Source: Opitutus sp. (lineage in GTDB: Bacteria; Verrucomicrobiota; Verrucomicrobiia; Opitutales; Opitutaceae). Taken from it: 64,000 nt of DNA. Position numbers and translations under genes: made by a program. This document shows positions 46,214 to 55,296 of this stretch, piece by piece (the stretch's first letter is position 1; the number at the start of each line of letters is the position of its first letter). The notes beneath the pieces were generated by a model that made no database searches, was not told where the DNA came from, and saw only the letters and a program-made list of their open reading frames with translations. The stretch covers positions 1,674,001 to 1,738,000 of the forward strand of contig JACEUQ010000001.1 in NCBI GenBank assembly GCA_024998815.1. Reading direction: 5' to 3'.

Positions 46214-46756
46214 TCAGTGCGAGTCGACTTTTCGGGTGTAGATCGACCAAAAGCGCTCCCAATAATCACCCTCATGCGGGTCGAGCTTCGGGTAACCCGC
46301 CACGATCGCGCCACTGTAGGGCCAGTTTTTACCCGCATCGACCAAGCCGGCGCGTGCGGGGTTTTCGAAAATATAGCGGCAGGCGGTCTGGAAGGCACCG
46401 CGTTTTCGCGCTTCTTCGCGCAACACATGGTCATGGGCCTGGGGTTGCAATTCCCTGGGCTTGAGCGCGCGGCCGAGGTGTTCGCGCAAAAAGTGGGTGG
46501 CGCGGAGTTGGTCCGAGTGCGCGGCCAGCCCCAGCCCGACGAGGTGCCAGTGATCGGGCATCACCACATAGGCCGGGCAGGCCAGCGCATAGCGGGCGCA
46601 AGTGTGGAGCAGGACTTCCCTGAACTGCTGATGAAAAGTATCCGTCAGCCAACCCGTATGACGCTGATGCACGGTGTGAGTCCAAAACACCGCCGCGCGT
46701 CCGCGATACCACTCGGGCTGGAGACGAGGGAGCTTGGCGTGCGAGTCGGGGGACAC
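46214..46756 (-). CDS. REP-associated tyrosine transposase (RAYT)
   Basis: 180 residues of the Y1/IS200-like HUH family. The metal-binding HUH motif is in VVMPDHWHLVGLG (about 63-75) and the nucleophilic Tyr in ACRYIFENPARAGLV (about 125-139). Family members are single-copy genes flanked by the REP palindromes they act on, and here REP arrays lie on both sides. It probably mobilises or spreads the CTTGAGC palindromes. The ATG gives a full-length protein. An alternative frame on the same strand is a shadow. Confidence 0.9.
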   Translation of the reverse strand: MSPDSHAKLPRLQPEWYRGRAAVFWTHTVHQRHTGWLTDTFHQQFREVLLHTCARYALACPAYVVMPDHWHLVGLGLAAHSDQLRATHFLREHLGRALKPRELQPQAHDHVLREEARKRGAFQTACRYIFENPARAGLVDAGKNWPYSGAIVAGYPKLDPHEGDYWERFWSIYTRKVDSH

Positions 46757-46839
46757 GCGGAGTAGTCCCTCGGCTCACGCCTCGGGCCACAAGCTTTATG
46801 GTCCCGCTGTTACTGGGGACTTGTCCTACTGGTGCAGCC

Positions 46840-47040
46840 GGTTCCCCGTGGCCTTGAGCGTGAGCTCAAGGTCCGTGGCCTAGGGTGGGATGGGAACGCC
46901 TGGAGGCGCGAAAACCTTGAGCTCACGCTCAAGGCCAGCCCAGCCCGCCATCGCGCGTGGGCGCATAACCCGGCAGAGCCTCGCCGCCGCCCCCATCCTC
47001 CCCGTGGCCTTGAGCGTGAGCTCAAGGTCCGTGGCCACAC
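46840..47040. repeat. REP palindromes on the other side of the RAYT gene
   Basis: Three CCTTGAGC…GCTCAAGG elements in alternating orientation (near 46853, 46914 and 47008), with the same CCCAGCCCGCCATCGCG spacer as the 139-bp array. Confidence 0.92.
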
Positions 47041-47130
47041 CCTACCCGCCATCGCGCCAGAGCCCCCCCCCCACTCTTTGGCTCCACCGCTTGACGCCAC
47101 CGCACTCGGCTTTATGCGTTAACCACCGTT

Positions 47131-47670
47131 ATGCCGCACCCCTCGTCGATTTGGTTAACCCTCGGGCTTTCGCTCGGCGCCCTCAGCGCTTCGGCGGCTA
47201 TTTCGCTCGACGGACTCACCACCAACTCTCCCTTTCTGCAGCGCTCCTCTGCCGTAGCCCTGCCCACCCACTCCGAGGCATCCACGCTCGAGTTTCGTGG
47301 CGTGATCTCCACCAGCGCTGGCACCCTTTTCGGTCTCTACGACCGCACGCGAAATCAGGGCGCATGGGTGCGGCAAAATGAAAAGGGCGCCGATTTCAAC
47401 GTGCTGGCTTACGACGCCGCCAACGCCGTGGTCACGGTCGACTACCAGGGCCAAAAACTTTCACTGGCGCTGTCCTCCGCTAAAATCGAAACCGCCGCAC
47501 CCTCGCTGATTCCGATGATCGCGGCCGCACCGCTGGCAGCACCCGCCACGCCCGCCGTCAACGGCGCCAATCCGACCGACCAACGTAAACTGGAATCGAT
47601 CGCAGCCGAGGTGCGGCGGCGGCGGGCGTTGCGCGTAGCAACCCCGGCCGTGACGCCTGCGCATCCGTGA
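47131..47670 (+). CDS. Exported protein of unknown function, 179 residues
   Basis: A signal peptide (MPHPSSIWLTLGLSLGALSASAA), a beta-rich region (LEFRGVISTSAGTLFGLYDRTRNQGAWVRQNEKGADFNVLAYDAANAVVTVDYQGQKLSLAL) and a Pro/Ala-rich tail with basic helix. No family recognised. It overlaps the next ABC transporter gene by four bases (GTGA), so it may be part of the exporter operon, perhaps periplasmic. Confidence 0.7.
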   Translation: MPHPSSIWLTLGLSLGALSASAAISLDGLTTNSPFLQRSSAVALPTHSEASTLEFRGVISTSAGTLFGLYDRTRNQGAWVRQNEKGADFNVLAYDAANAVVTVDYQGQKLSLALSSAKIETAAPSLIPMIAAAPLAAPATPAVNGANPTDQRKLESIAAEVRRRRALRVATPAVTPAHP

Positions 47671-49559
47671 ACCCGCCCCCAGGCACGCCGAACTCAGGCG
47701 CGGTGTCCAACGGCGCGCTGGTCCGGCGGCTGTTCGCCCTCGCCTGGCGCTACCGCTCCCGCTGCTTCGTTGTCCTGGCCCTGCAACTCGCGTTGCTCAC
47801 CCTCGGTCTGAGCGGGCTCAGCCTGACCGGACTCGGCATCGACTACCTCGGCTGGGTGCTCGCCGAGCACCACACCGGGCAAACCGCCGAATTCCCCCAT
47901 GCCAAGTTTGGCCTGCAACTGCCGATGACCTGGGAGCCGCTCCATGTCCTGTGGTTAATCGCCAGCTGCATCCTCGGTTTTGCCGTGCTGCGCGCGGGGC
48001 TCAATTACCTGTACACGATCTCCATCAACCGCCTGGTGCAGCAGCGTCTGGTCATCGATCTGCGCGGCGAGGTCTACGATAAACTCCAGCGCCTGAGTTT
48101 TCGTTTTTTCGACGCCAACACCACCGGCTCGATCATCACCCGCGTGACCGGCGATGTGCAGGCGGTGCGCATGTTTCTCGATCAAGTGATGATCCAAAGC
48201 GTCATCATGGTCGTGTCGCTGACGATCTACGCCGTTTACATGGCGAGCCTTCACCCCGGCCTCACGCTGGCGTGCCTGGCAACCACACCGGTGTTGGCGG
48301 TGCTCTCGGTCGGTTTCTCGCGCTACATCCAACCGCTTTACCAACGCAGCCGTGAAAGCGAGGAGGCCCTGGTCGAATACCTCGCCGAGAGCGTGCAGGG
48401 CGTGCAGGTCACCAAGGCGTTCGGCCGCGAGCCCGAAGACCGTGCCGCCTTCGCCGCAAAAAACCGCGCCGTCATCGACCAGCAGCAGGGGATTTTCTGG
48501 CGCGTGAGCCTGTTCACCCCGGCGGTGGGCTTGCTCACGCGTGTCAACGTGGGGGTGCTGCTCGGCTATGGCGGCTGGCTGGTCATCCACGGCCAACTGC
48601 CGCTGGGCACCGGCCTGGTGGTGTTCGCCGGCCTGCTCGACCAGTTTTCGGGGCAGGTCAACCAGGTCGCCACCCTCGTCAACAGCGTGCAACAATCCCT
48701 GGTCGGCGCGCGGCGCGTCTTCGAAATACTCGATGCGCCCGTCGAGGTCCACGACGCGCCCCAGACTCCCGCCTGCGCCCGGCCCGGTGGCGCGGTGCGC
48801 TTCGAGCACGTCTCCTTCGGCTACTCCGCCGCCGAGCCGTTGCTGCGGGACATCGACCTTGATGTCAGCCCCGGGCAGTGCGTGGCCATCCTCGGCGCCA
48901 CCGGCGCGGGCAAGAGCACGCTCATGAGCCTCATTCCCCGCTTTTACGACCCGACGTCCGGGCGCGTGCTGATCGGCGGAACGGATGTGCGCCAGCTGCG
49001 CCTCGACGACCTGCGGCGCAACATCGGCATCGTTTTCCAGGAAAGTTTCCTCTTTTCGAATACGGTGGCGGCGAACATCGCCTTCGGCCACCCCGAGGCA
49101 TCGCAGGCGCAGATCGAGCATGCGGCGCGCATCGCCGCCGCCCACGAATTCATCGTCCAACTACCGCAGGGTTACGACACCGTGCTCGGCGAAAGCGGCA
49201 ACACCCTCTCCGGCGGGCAACGCCAACGCCTCGCCATCGCCCGCGCCGTGCTGCTCGAACCGGCTATCCTGCTGCTCGACGACCCCACCGCCGCCATCGA
49301 CAGCGAGACCGAGCAGGAAATCTTATCCGCTTTGGAAACCGCCATGGCCGGCCGCACCACCTTCATTGTGGCGCACCGCCTGAGCACACTGCGGCGCGCC
49401 GACTTCATCATCGTTCTGGAAGACGGGCGCATCGTGCAACGCGGCACGCATGCCGAACTCATGCGCCAGGCGGGCCCGTACCTGCGCGTTGCCCAGCTTC
49501 AATTGGTCGACGGCACCGAGCGCGACACGTTGCTGCGCGAACGGGAGGTGTTGCCATGA
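47667..49559 (+). CDS. ABC exporter half-transporter 1 (degenerate Walker B)
   Basis: 630 residues: six membrane helices, then a nucleotide-binding domain. Walker A GATGAGKST, signature NTLSGGQRQRLAIARAV, Walker B ILLLDDPTAAID. The usual catalytic Glu after Walker B is Asp here. Together with the altered signature in the next protein this marks a heterodimeric exporter with one inactive ATP site. Start GTG overlaps the previous stop, and the stop overlaps the next ATG. Substrate unknown (lipid or drug type). Confidence 0.9.
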   Translation: MNPPPGTPNSGAVSNGALVRRLFALAWRYRSRCFVVLALQLALLTLGLSGLSLTGLGIDYLGWVLAEHHTGQTAEFPHAKFGLQLPMTWEPLHVLWLIASCILGFAVLRAGLNYLYTISINRLVQQRLVIDLRGEVYDKLQRLSFRFFDANTTGSIITRVTGDVQAVRMFLDQVMIQSVIMVVSLTIYAVYMASLHPGLTLACLATTPVLAVLSVGFSRYIQPLYQRSRESEEALVEYLAESVQGVQVTKAFGREPEDRAAFAAKNRAVIDQQQGIFWRVSLFTPAVGLLTRVNVGVLLGYGGWLVIHGQLPLGTGLVVFAGLLDQFSGQVNQVATLVNSVQQSLVGARRVFEILDAPVEVHDAPQTPACARPGGAVRFEHVSFGYSAAEPLLRDIDLDVSPGQCVAILGATGAGKSTLMSLIPRFYDPTSGRVLIGGTDVRQLRLDDLRRNIGIVFQESFLFSNTVAANIAFGHPEASQAQIEHAARIAAAHEFIVQLPQGYDTVLGESGNTLSGGQRQRLAIARAVLLEPAILLLDDPTAAIDSETEQEILSALETAMAGRTTFIVAHRLSTLRRADFIIVLEDGRIVQRGTHAELMRQAGPYLRVAQLQLVDGTERDTLLREREVLP

Positions 49560-51403
49560 ACTCCACCCCAGGCGGCCACCGCCCGCTGACACTGGTGCAA
49601 CGCGGCAAGCGCGACGAGGGCGACGACGAAGCGCCGATGAAACCGCTCGACTGGGGCATCGTGCGCCGCTTGCTCGGCTACACCCGACCCTTCTCCCGCA
49701 AGCGCAACGCCTTGATCGCGCTCACGCTCATTCGAGCCACCCAGCTCCCCGCGCTCTCCTGGGTCACCGCGCTGACCATCGCCGGCCCCATCAGCAACCG
49801 CGAGAGCTCACCGCTGTTTGGCTGGATCGCCGGCTACGCGGTGCTCGCCGTGCTCACCGACGGGCTTTTCCACTTCCGCCAACGCTACGCCCTGGAAATC
49901 GGCGAGGCGGTGGTGGGCCGCATGCGCGTTGACCTCTTCGACCATGTCAGCCGCATGCCGATGAGCTTTTTTCATCGGGTCAAACTCGGGCGTATCCTGA
50001 GCCGTGTGACGAGCGACGTCGGCTCCATCCGCGCCGGTATCGAGCAGGTGTTTTTTGTCGGCATCGTGCAACTCGGCCAGATGCTCTTCGCGGCCGCCGT
50101 GATGGCGTTCACCGACTGGCGGCTCTTTTTGGTGGTGCTCGGCCTGGCTCCGGTGCTGTGGGCGCTGAATAACCATTTCCGCGTGCGCCTGAGCCGCGAC
50201 ACCCGTGCGCAGCAGGAAAGCTTCAGCCGCGTCACCGCCACCCTCGCCGAGTCGATCAACGGCATCCGCGTGACACAGGGCTTTGTGCGGCAGGAGACCA
50301 ACGCGGGGCTATTCCGGCGCCTGCTCGACGACCACTCCCGTTACAGCATGGGCACGGCCCGCTCCTCAGCCATTTTGCTGCCGCTGCTGGAGCTCAACAG
50401 CCAGTTCTTTGTGGCCACGCTGCTCATGCTGGGCGGCTGGCAGGTGCTCGAGGGCCACATGGAGCTGGGCGTGCTCATCACCTTCTTTCTGTTCGCCAAC
50501 CAGTTTTTCGCCCCAATCCAGGTACTGGGTAATCTCTACAACCAAGGGCTTGTTGCCATGGCGGGAGCGGAGCGCGTGTTCCACCTGCTCGACACCCAGC
50601 CCGACTGGCAGGACGTACCCGACGCCGTCGACCTGCCCGACCCGCGTGCCACCGGAACGACCGCTGGGGCCCGCGTGGAATTCAACGGCGTTTCCTTTGG
50701 CTACGACCCCAGCAAACCGGTTTTGCACGACGTGAGCTTCACCGCCGATCCCGGCCAAATGATCGCGCTGGTCGGCCATACCGGCAGTGGCAAAAGCTCG
50801 ATTATTAACCTGGTCGCCAAGTTTTACCTACCGACGACGGGCGAGGTGCGGGTGGACGGCCAAGAAATCCGCGCGCTCACGGGACACTCGCTGCACCGGC
50901 AGCTGGGCATGGTGACGCAGAACAATTTCCTCTTCGCCGGCAGCGTGCTCGACAACATCCGCTACAGCCGCCCCGAGGCGACCGAGGCCGACGTGCGGGC
51001 GGCGGTTGCGCGGCTGGGTTGCACGGACCCGTTCGACGCGCTGCCCCAGGGATTGCAGACCGTGGTGGGCGAACGCGGCAGCGGCATTTCCTCCGGCCAA
51101 CGCCAACTGGTGTGCTTCGCACGGGCGCTTTTGGCCGACCCGCGCCTGCTTATCCTCGACGAGGCGACCAGTGCCATCGATGCGCTCACCGAGGCCCGCT
51201 TGCAGCACGCGCTCGCCACGCTGCTGACGGGCCGCACGAGCTTTGTGGTCGCGCACCGGCTCAGCACCATCAGGCAGGCAAACCTCGTGCTGGTGCTCGA
51301 CCATGGGCGTATCATTGAACGCGGTACGCACGACGAACTCCTGTCGCGAGGAAGCCACTACGCCTCGCTTTACGCCCAATTCGTACGTGCCGGCGACGCT
51401 TGA
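49556..51403 (+). CDS. ABC exporter half-transporter 2 (altered signature)
   Basis: 615 residues: membrane domain, then nucleotide-binding domain with Walker A GHTGSGKSS, signature SGISSGQRQLVCFARALL (SSGQ instead of SGGQ) and canonical Walker B LLILDEATSAID with catalytic Glu. Paired with the upstream half-transporter, which has the reverse combination, so one composite site is active and one degenerate. The ATG lies in an ATGA overlap with the upstream gene. Confidence 0.9.
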   Translation: MNSTPGGHRPLTLVQRGKRDEGDDEAPMKPLDWGIVRRLLGYTRPFSRKRNALIALTLIRATQLPALSWVTALTIAGPISNRESSPLFGWIAGYAVLAVLTDGLFHFRQRYALEIGEAVVGRMRVDLFDHVSRMPMSFFHRVKLGRILSRVTSDVGSIRAGIEQVFFVGIVQLGQMLFAAAVMAFTDWRLFLVVLGLAPVLWALNNHFRVRLSRDTRAQQESFSRVTATLAESINGIRVTQGFVRQETNAGLFRRLLDDHSRYSMGTARSSAILLPLLELNSQFFVATLLMLGGWQVLEGHMELGVLITFFLFANQFFAPIQVLGNLYNQGLVAMAGAERVFHLLDTQPDWQDVPDAVDLPDPRATGTTAGARVEFNGVSFGYDPSKPVLHDVSFTADPGQMIALVGHTGSGKSSIINLVAKFYLPTTGEVRVDGQEIRALTGHSLHRQLGMVTQNNFLFAGSVLDNIRYSRPEATEADVRAAVARLGCTDPFDALPQGLQTVVGERGSGISSGQRQLVCFARALLADPRLLILDEATSAIDALTEARLQHALATLLTGRTSFVVAHRLSTIRQANLVLVLDHGRIIERGTHDELLSRGSHYASLYAQFVRAGDA

Positions 51404-51516
51404 AACGGCCCCATAAAATTCCGCAAGTTATATTTTTCACCTAGGTAAATAGCCGTTTTAGCAGCCAAAAATAGTCATTGCCATCGAACCTTCCCGGCCT
51501 AATTCCAGACATCGCT

Positions 51517-51789
51517 ATGGCAAAAAAAATCGCTCGCAAACCCAACGCTGCTTTCCTCAAACCGGTTCAACCTGACGCCCTCCTCGCGGTGATCGTCGGT
51601 GCGAAACCCCTCCCCCGCACGGAGCTCACCAAGAAGCTCTGGGAGTACATCAAGAAGAACGATCTGCAGGACAAGAAGGTCCGCACCCAGATCAACGCCG
51701 ACGCGGCCCTCAAGCCCGTGCTCAACGGCAAGAAGTCCGTCAGCATGTTCGAGCTGACCAAGCTCGTCTCCGGCCACCTCGTCAAGTAA
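51517..51789 (+). CDS. Stand-alone SWIB/MDM2-domain protein
   Basis: 90 residues. AFLKPVQPDALLAVIVGAKPLPRTELTKKLWEYIKKNDLQDKKVRTQINADAALKPVLNGKKSVSMFELTKLVSGHL is a complete SWIB domain. Short bacterial SWIB proteins occur in Chlamydiae, Verrucomicrobia and others and are thought to act on chromatin or topoisomerase. The start is set at MAKKIARK. A transcription terminator follows. Confidence 0.92.
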   Translation: MAKKIARKPNAAFLKPVQPDALLAVIVGAKPLPRTELTKKLWEYIKKNDLQDKKVRTQINADAALKPVLNGKKSVSMFELTKLVSGHLVK

Positions 51790-51814
51790 GGCACCGGGAT
51801 AGGTTTCAATTAAA

Positions 51815-51845
51815 GGCCGCCGCGGTTTACCGCGGCGGCCTTTTC
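51815..51845 (+). terminator. Rho-independent terminator after the SWIB gene
   Basis: GGCCGCCGCGG, loop TTTA, CCGCGGCGGCC, then TTTT: a perfect 11-bp GC-rich stem. Confidence 0.92.
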
Positions 51846-52017
51846 CGTTTACGCCTCCGCCGCCCCTGCGCTGTTACCTTGGAACGGTGCCGATGGATGG
51901 CCTTTGCCCAAAACTCGGGTGCGCCTCAAGGCGATGAATCCTCTATCGCTAATTCCGCAGCCCGAAATTAGAGTCGCCAGCTCGTGAGGGCACTTCCCTG
52001 CGAAAACCAATCTATTT

Positions 52018-52308
52018 ATGGCCAAACCACACCGCCGCCGCGCCGTCACTACCCTCACCCGGGCCTACAGCCACGACCCCCTCGAACGCATCGACTCGAT
52101 CGGCGGCATCAACTCCGACCGCACCCGCTGGCACATGACGCAAGCCGCCGCCATCACCGCCATTGAAACGAACACCGACGAATTCTTCATTCTCGCCGAC
52201 GGTGCTCCGGTTAAAATCGTGGTGCTCGTCCACCGCCAACAAAAGTACCTGAAGAGCGAGCGCGAGGCCACCCACCCCGACGACCTGCTGCTCCAGCTGG
52301 CTCGCTGA
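52018..52308 (+). CDS. Small DUF3892-like protein
   Basis: 96 residues. IDSIGGINSDRTRWHMTQAAAITAIETNTDEFFILADGAPVKIVVLVHRQQKYLKSEREATHPDDLLLQL fits the small domain pattern G.…W..t...aI..I..….F.v...G….V.V…..YLkt..D…p..LL.L of DUF3892. No enzymatic role known. Confidence 0.65.
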   Translation: MAKPHRRRAVTTLTRAYSHDPLERIDSIGGINSDRTRWHMTQAAAITAIETNTDEFFILADGAPVKIVVLVHRQQKYLKSEREATHPDDLLLQLAR

Positions 52309-52413
52309 CAGCATCTGCCTCGGAACAGGAATTAAGAGAGAGAGAGAATGAGTAAGAGTAAGAGAATGAGAACGATTGCGGAGGGACGGCCTCTGTGTCG
52401 GCCGTGATCGGAA

Positions 52414-52487
52414 AGTAGCGCAGACTTCCAGTCTGCTCCGCATCAGTTCCAGCAAGCGCCCGAAGCAGACTGGAAGTCTGCGCTACT
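52414..52487. repeat. Dispersed inverted repeat (family AGTAGCGCAGACTTCC), copy 1
   Basis: Arms of 24 bp (AGTAGCGCAGACTTCCAGTC plus TGCT, and its complement) at 52414-52437 and 52464-52487 around a 26-bp loop, followed by a T-run. It lies at a convergent gene junction. A second copy is at 62909. May serve as a bidirectional terminator. Confidence 0.9.
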
Positions 52488-52563
52488 TTTTCGACCGTGC
52501 CGAAACAGCCCACACGGAGGTGGGCCCTCCCGCGAACCCGTGCGTCCCCCGGTTTAGCCTGCC

Positions 52564-54897
52564 CTACTTTCCGAAATCGAACTTCACCTCGCCGGCGATC
52601 ACCTTGAGCTTGGCCTCAAAGGGCTTGCCGGCCTTCGAGGTAAACCCCGTCAGCGGTCCGGTGACCTGCGCCGTGAGCAACTGCTGCACGATGTCCGGGG
52701 TGATCTCTTTTTGGGCGATCACCTTCCACACCACGAAGCGGCAACCGTTGCGCCAGTTGGAGCAACCATAGGCTTTTTTGCCCACCACCACGTCGCCCGC
52801 GCACACCGGGCACGCACCGAGCGACTCGTCGCCCTCGGTCGCCTTTTTCGCCGCCTCTGCCACGTCGTAAGCCGGCTGGCCCTTTTTGTCGAAACGCAGA
52901 AATGCAAAAAGTGCCACGCCGTCCACCTCGATGGGTTGCGGCGTCAGGCTACGTTTGTGAATCAGGATTTCGCGCGCCAACACCGGCGAGAGCGTTAACC
53001 CCCACAGCACGCCCGGCAGGACAAACTTGCAGCCGTCCTTCCACTTCGAACAGCCGTAGCCGGTGCGCCCGCGCATGACCGGCGCCTGGCACGTCGGACA
53101 CGGCCCCAGATTGGCCAGATCGATGGTGGCCTCCGCCTTGCCCTGCAAAATTTCGCGGGTGTACGCGGCGACCTCCTGCATAAACACCCCCGGCTCGTAG
53201 TCGCCGCGCTCGATGCGCTTGAGGCGGTGCTCCCAATCGCCGGTCAGCTCCGGCGACTTGAGCCGCTCATCTTTCACGAGCGAAATGAGCGCGCGCCCCG
53301 AGTCGGTGCTGACGAGGTTCTTTTTGCGCCGCTCGACGTACTGACGCGTGATCAGCACCTCGATGATCGAGGCGCGTGTGGCGGGCGTGCCGACGCCCTT
53401 TTCCTTGAGCGCCTCCTTGAGGGTTTCATCGGTCACGATTTTGCCCGCCGTCTCCATTAACTGGAGCAGGCTTGCCTCGTTGAAACGCTTGGGCGCGGAG
53501 GTTTTTAACTGTGCGGTTTTCGGCTCGTGCGGGTTGCGCTCACCTTCTTGAAAATCGGGGAGTTTTTGCGCCGGCTCGGTGTCCTTTTCTTTGTCGTCGG
53601 AGAGGTCGCCGCCATAGAGCGCCGCCCAACCCGCGTCGATGAGCACCACGCCACGGGCGCGAAACGGCTCACCGGCCGACTCCGCGTCGACCACCGTCAC
53701 CGCACGCACGCAGGGCGGATAAAACGCCGCGATGAGTCGCGTCAGGACCGCGTCGTAGAGCTTCGCCTCATCGCCCTCCAGGTCGGCGCCGAGCACCGGC
53801 GTGGGGATGATGGCGTGGTGATCGGACACCTTTTTGTCGTCGATGATGCGCTTGGTAAATGGCAGCGCGCCGAGGTCGAGCTTGCCAATCTCGGTCGGTT
53901 TAAGCGGGCGCAGTTTTTCAAGCAACGGGCCGATCGTCGGCTGGATATCGGTGCTCAGGTAACTGCTGTCGGTACGCGGGTAAGTGAGGAGCTTTTTTTC
54001 GTAGAGGCTTTGCGCGAGCTTGAGCGTCTGGTCGGCGGTGAAACCGTGGCGCTTGTTCATGTCGCGCTGGAGTGTCGTCAAATCGTAGAGCGAGGGCGGG
54101 TGCGCGAGGGTGTTCTTTTTGGCGACGCTGGTGACGACGAGATCTTGGCCGGTGGTGCGCGCGACGACGGCCTCGGCGTCGGCCTGCACGGCGAATTTCC
54201 CTGTTGTGTGTTTAAAACCGGCCCCGCGGCAGACGGTATGAACCTCCCAAAATACCTCGGCGACGAAGCGCTCCACCTCCAAATCACGCCCGACGATCAT
54301 CGCGAGAATGGGCGTCTGCACGCGGCCCAGGCTCAGGAGCAGGTTGCGGCGGCCGTATTCGACGGTGAAGAAGCGCGTGGCGTTGAGCCCCACGATCCAG
54401 TCGGCCTCGCTGCGGCAACGCGCCGCGTGGTAGAGCCGGTCGAAATCGGCGCCGGGCTGCAGTTTGGCGAAACCCTTCTCGATGGCCTCGTTGGTGAGCG
54501 AGCTAATCCAAAGGCGGCGGACGGGCTTTTGCTCACAGCCCGACCACTCCAGAATGTAGCGAAAAATGAGTTCACCCTCACGGCCGGCGTCGGTTGCGCA
54601 GACGATTTCCTCGGCGTCGATGAAGAGCTTTTTAACTGTATCGAGTTGTTGGACTGCGCCCGCATCGCCACGCGGACGCAGGCGGAATTTTTCCGGAATG
54701 ATGGGCAATTGGGACAACCGCCACGGCTTCCAATCGGGGTTGTAGTCCTCGGGCTCCTGCAATTCGACGAGGTGGCCGAACGCCCACGTGACAGCCCAGC
54801 CGTTGCCCTCCAGCCAGCCATTGGCGCGCTTGGACGCGCCGAGGTGTTTGGCGATGTCGCGAGCGACGGAGGGTTTTTCGGCAAGGACGACTTTCAC
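52564..54897 (-). CDS. topB: DNA topoisomerase III (type IA)
   Basis: 777 residues. TOPRIM start MKVVLAEKPSVARDIAKHLGA, with acidic residues in ATDAGREGELIFRYIL. The catalytic Tyr is in KLLTYPRTDSSYL (about 310). Helicase-like gating domains follow. The C-terminus carries two degenerate zinc-ribbon-like units (PCPTCQAPVMRGRTGYGCSKWKDGCKF and ACPVCAGDVVVGKKAYGCSNWRNGC). It relaxes or decatenates DNA during replication and recombination. ATG start gives the conserved N-terminus. Confidence 0.95.
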   Translation of the reverse strand: MKVVLAEKPSVARDIAKHLGASKRANGWLEGNGWAVTWAFGHLVELQEPEDYNPDWKPWRLSQLPIIPEKFRLRPRGDAGAVQQLDTVKKLFIDAEEIVCATDAGREGELIFRYILEWSGCEQKPVRRLWISSLTNEAIEKGFAKLQPGADFDRLYHAARCRSEADWIVGLNATRFFTVEYGRRNLLLSLGRVQTPILAMIVGRDLEVERFVAEVFWEVHTVCRGAGFKHTTGKFAVQADAEAVVARTTGQDLVVTSVAKKNTLAHPPSLYDLTTLQRDMNKRHGFTADQTLKLAQSLYEKKLLTYPRTDSSYLSTDIQPTIGPLLEKLRPLKPTEIGKLDLGALPFTKRIIDDKKVSDHHAIIPTPVLGADLEGDEAKLYDAVLTRLIAAFYPPCVRAVTVVDAESAGEPFRARGVVLIDAGWAALYGGDLSDDKEKDTEPAQKLPDFQEGERNPHEPKTAQLKTSAPKRFNEASLLQLMETAGKIVTDETLKEALKEKGVGTPATRASIIEVLITRQYVERRKKNLVSTDSGRALISLVKDERLKSPELTGDWEHRLKRIERGDYEPGVFMQEVAAYTREILQGKAEATIDLANLGPCPTCQAPVMRGRTGYGCSKWKDGCKFVLPGVLWGLTLSPVLAREILIHKRSLTPQPIEVDGVALFAFLRFDKKGQPAYDVAEAAKKATEGDESLGACPVCAGDVVVGKKAYGCSNWRNGCRFVVWKVIAQKEITPDIVQQLLTAQVTGPLTGFTSKAGKPFEAKLKVIAGEVKFDFGK

Positions 54898-55296
54898 TGT
54901 GGGCTAGCAATGGGCTTGGCGTGCGCAGGTCGATTCCAATCACGACGAAGCGCAAGAGCCCGCTTTCTCGTTCACCAATTAGTAGGCAGTAACACTCAAA
55001 GTGTCCCATCTGCCAGCCAAGAAAAACCAAAAAACACTTCGAGCCATTTAGCCGCGAAAGAACGCAGAGAACGCATAGAAATACAGTTCTAGTCTTTGCG
55101 CTCCTTGCGTTCTTTCGCGGCCAAACTGCCTTGGTTTGATCCTACTACTCCAGTGTGACTGCCTACTCATCCTACTCGTTCTCGCGGCGATTTCGGGATG
55201 TAGACTTGGATCTCGGCCTTTCACCGCCCCTCCGCGCTTGCCTCGCCCTCGGGGCCCTCGCCACACTCCGCGCTTTTAACGTCCACCAACCCGCCC
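54898..55296. other. Intergenic region before holA
   Basis: No gene. Holds the 71-bp inverted repeat listed separately and a weak promoter-like AT-rich stretch near 55140. The rest is featureless. Confidence 0.5.
55051..55121. repeat. Dispersed palindrome with 16-bp arms, copy 1
   Basis: GCCGCGAAAGAACGCA … TGCGTTCTTTCGCGGC, perfect arms, with TTGCGCTCC in the loop. The copy at 56503 has compensating differences, and both are followed by CAAACTGCCTTGGTTT. Confidence 0.92.

Noticed and set aside
46431-46790. A second gene overlapping the RAYT on the same strand
   Set aside because: Shadow frame with Arg/Pro bias. The RAYT frame holds the HUH and Tyr motifs.
48878-49555. Extended N-terminus of the second ABC half-transporter
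   Set aside because: This part overlaps the first transporter in another frame and has an Arg/His-rich shadow composition. The ATGA-coupled start is clear.
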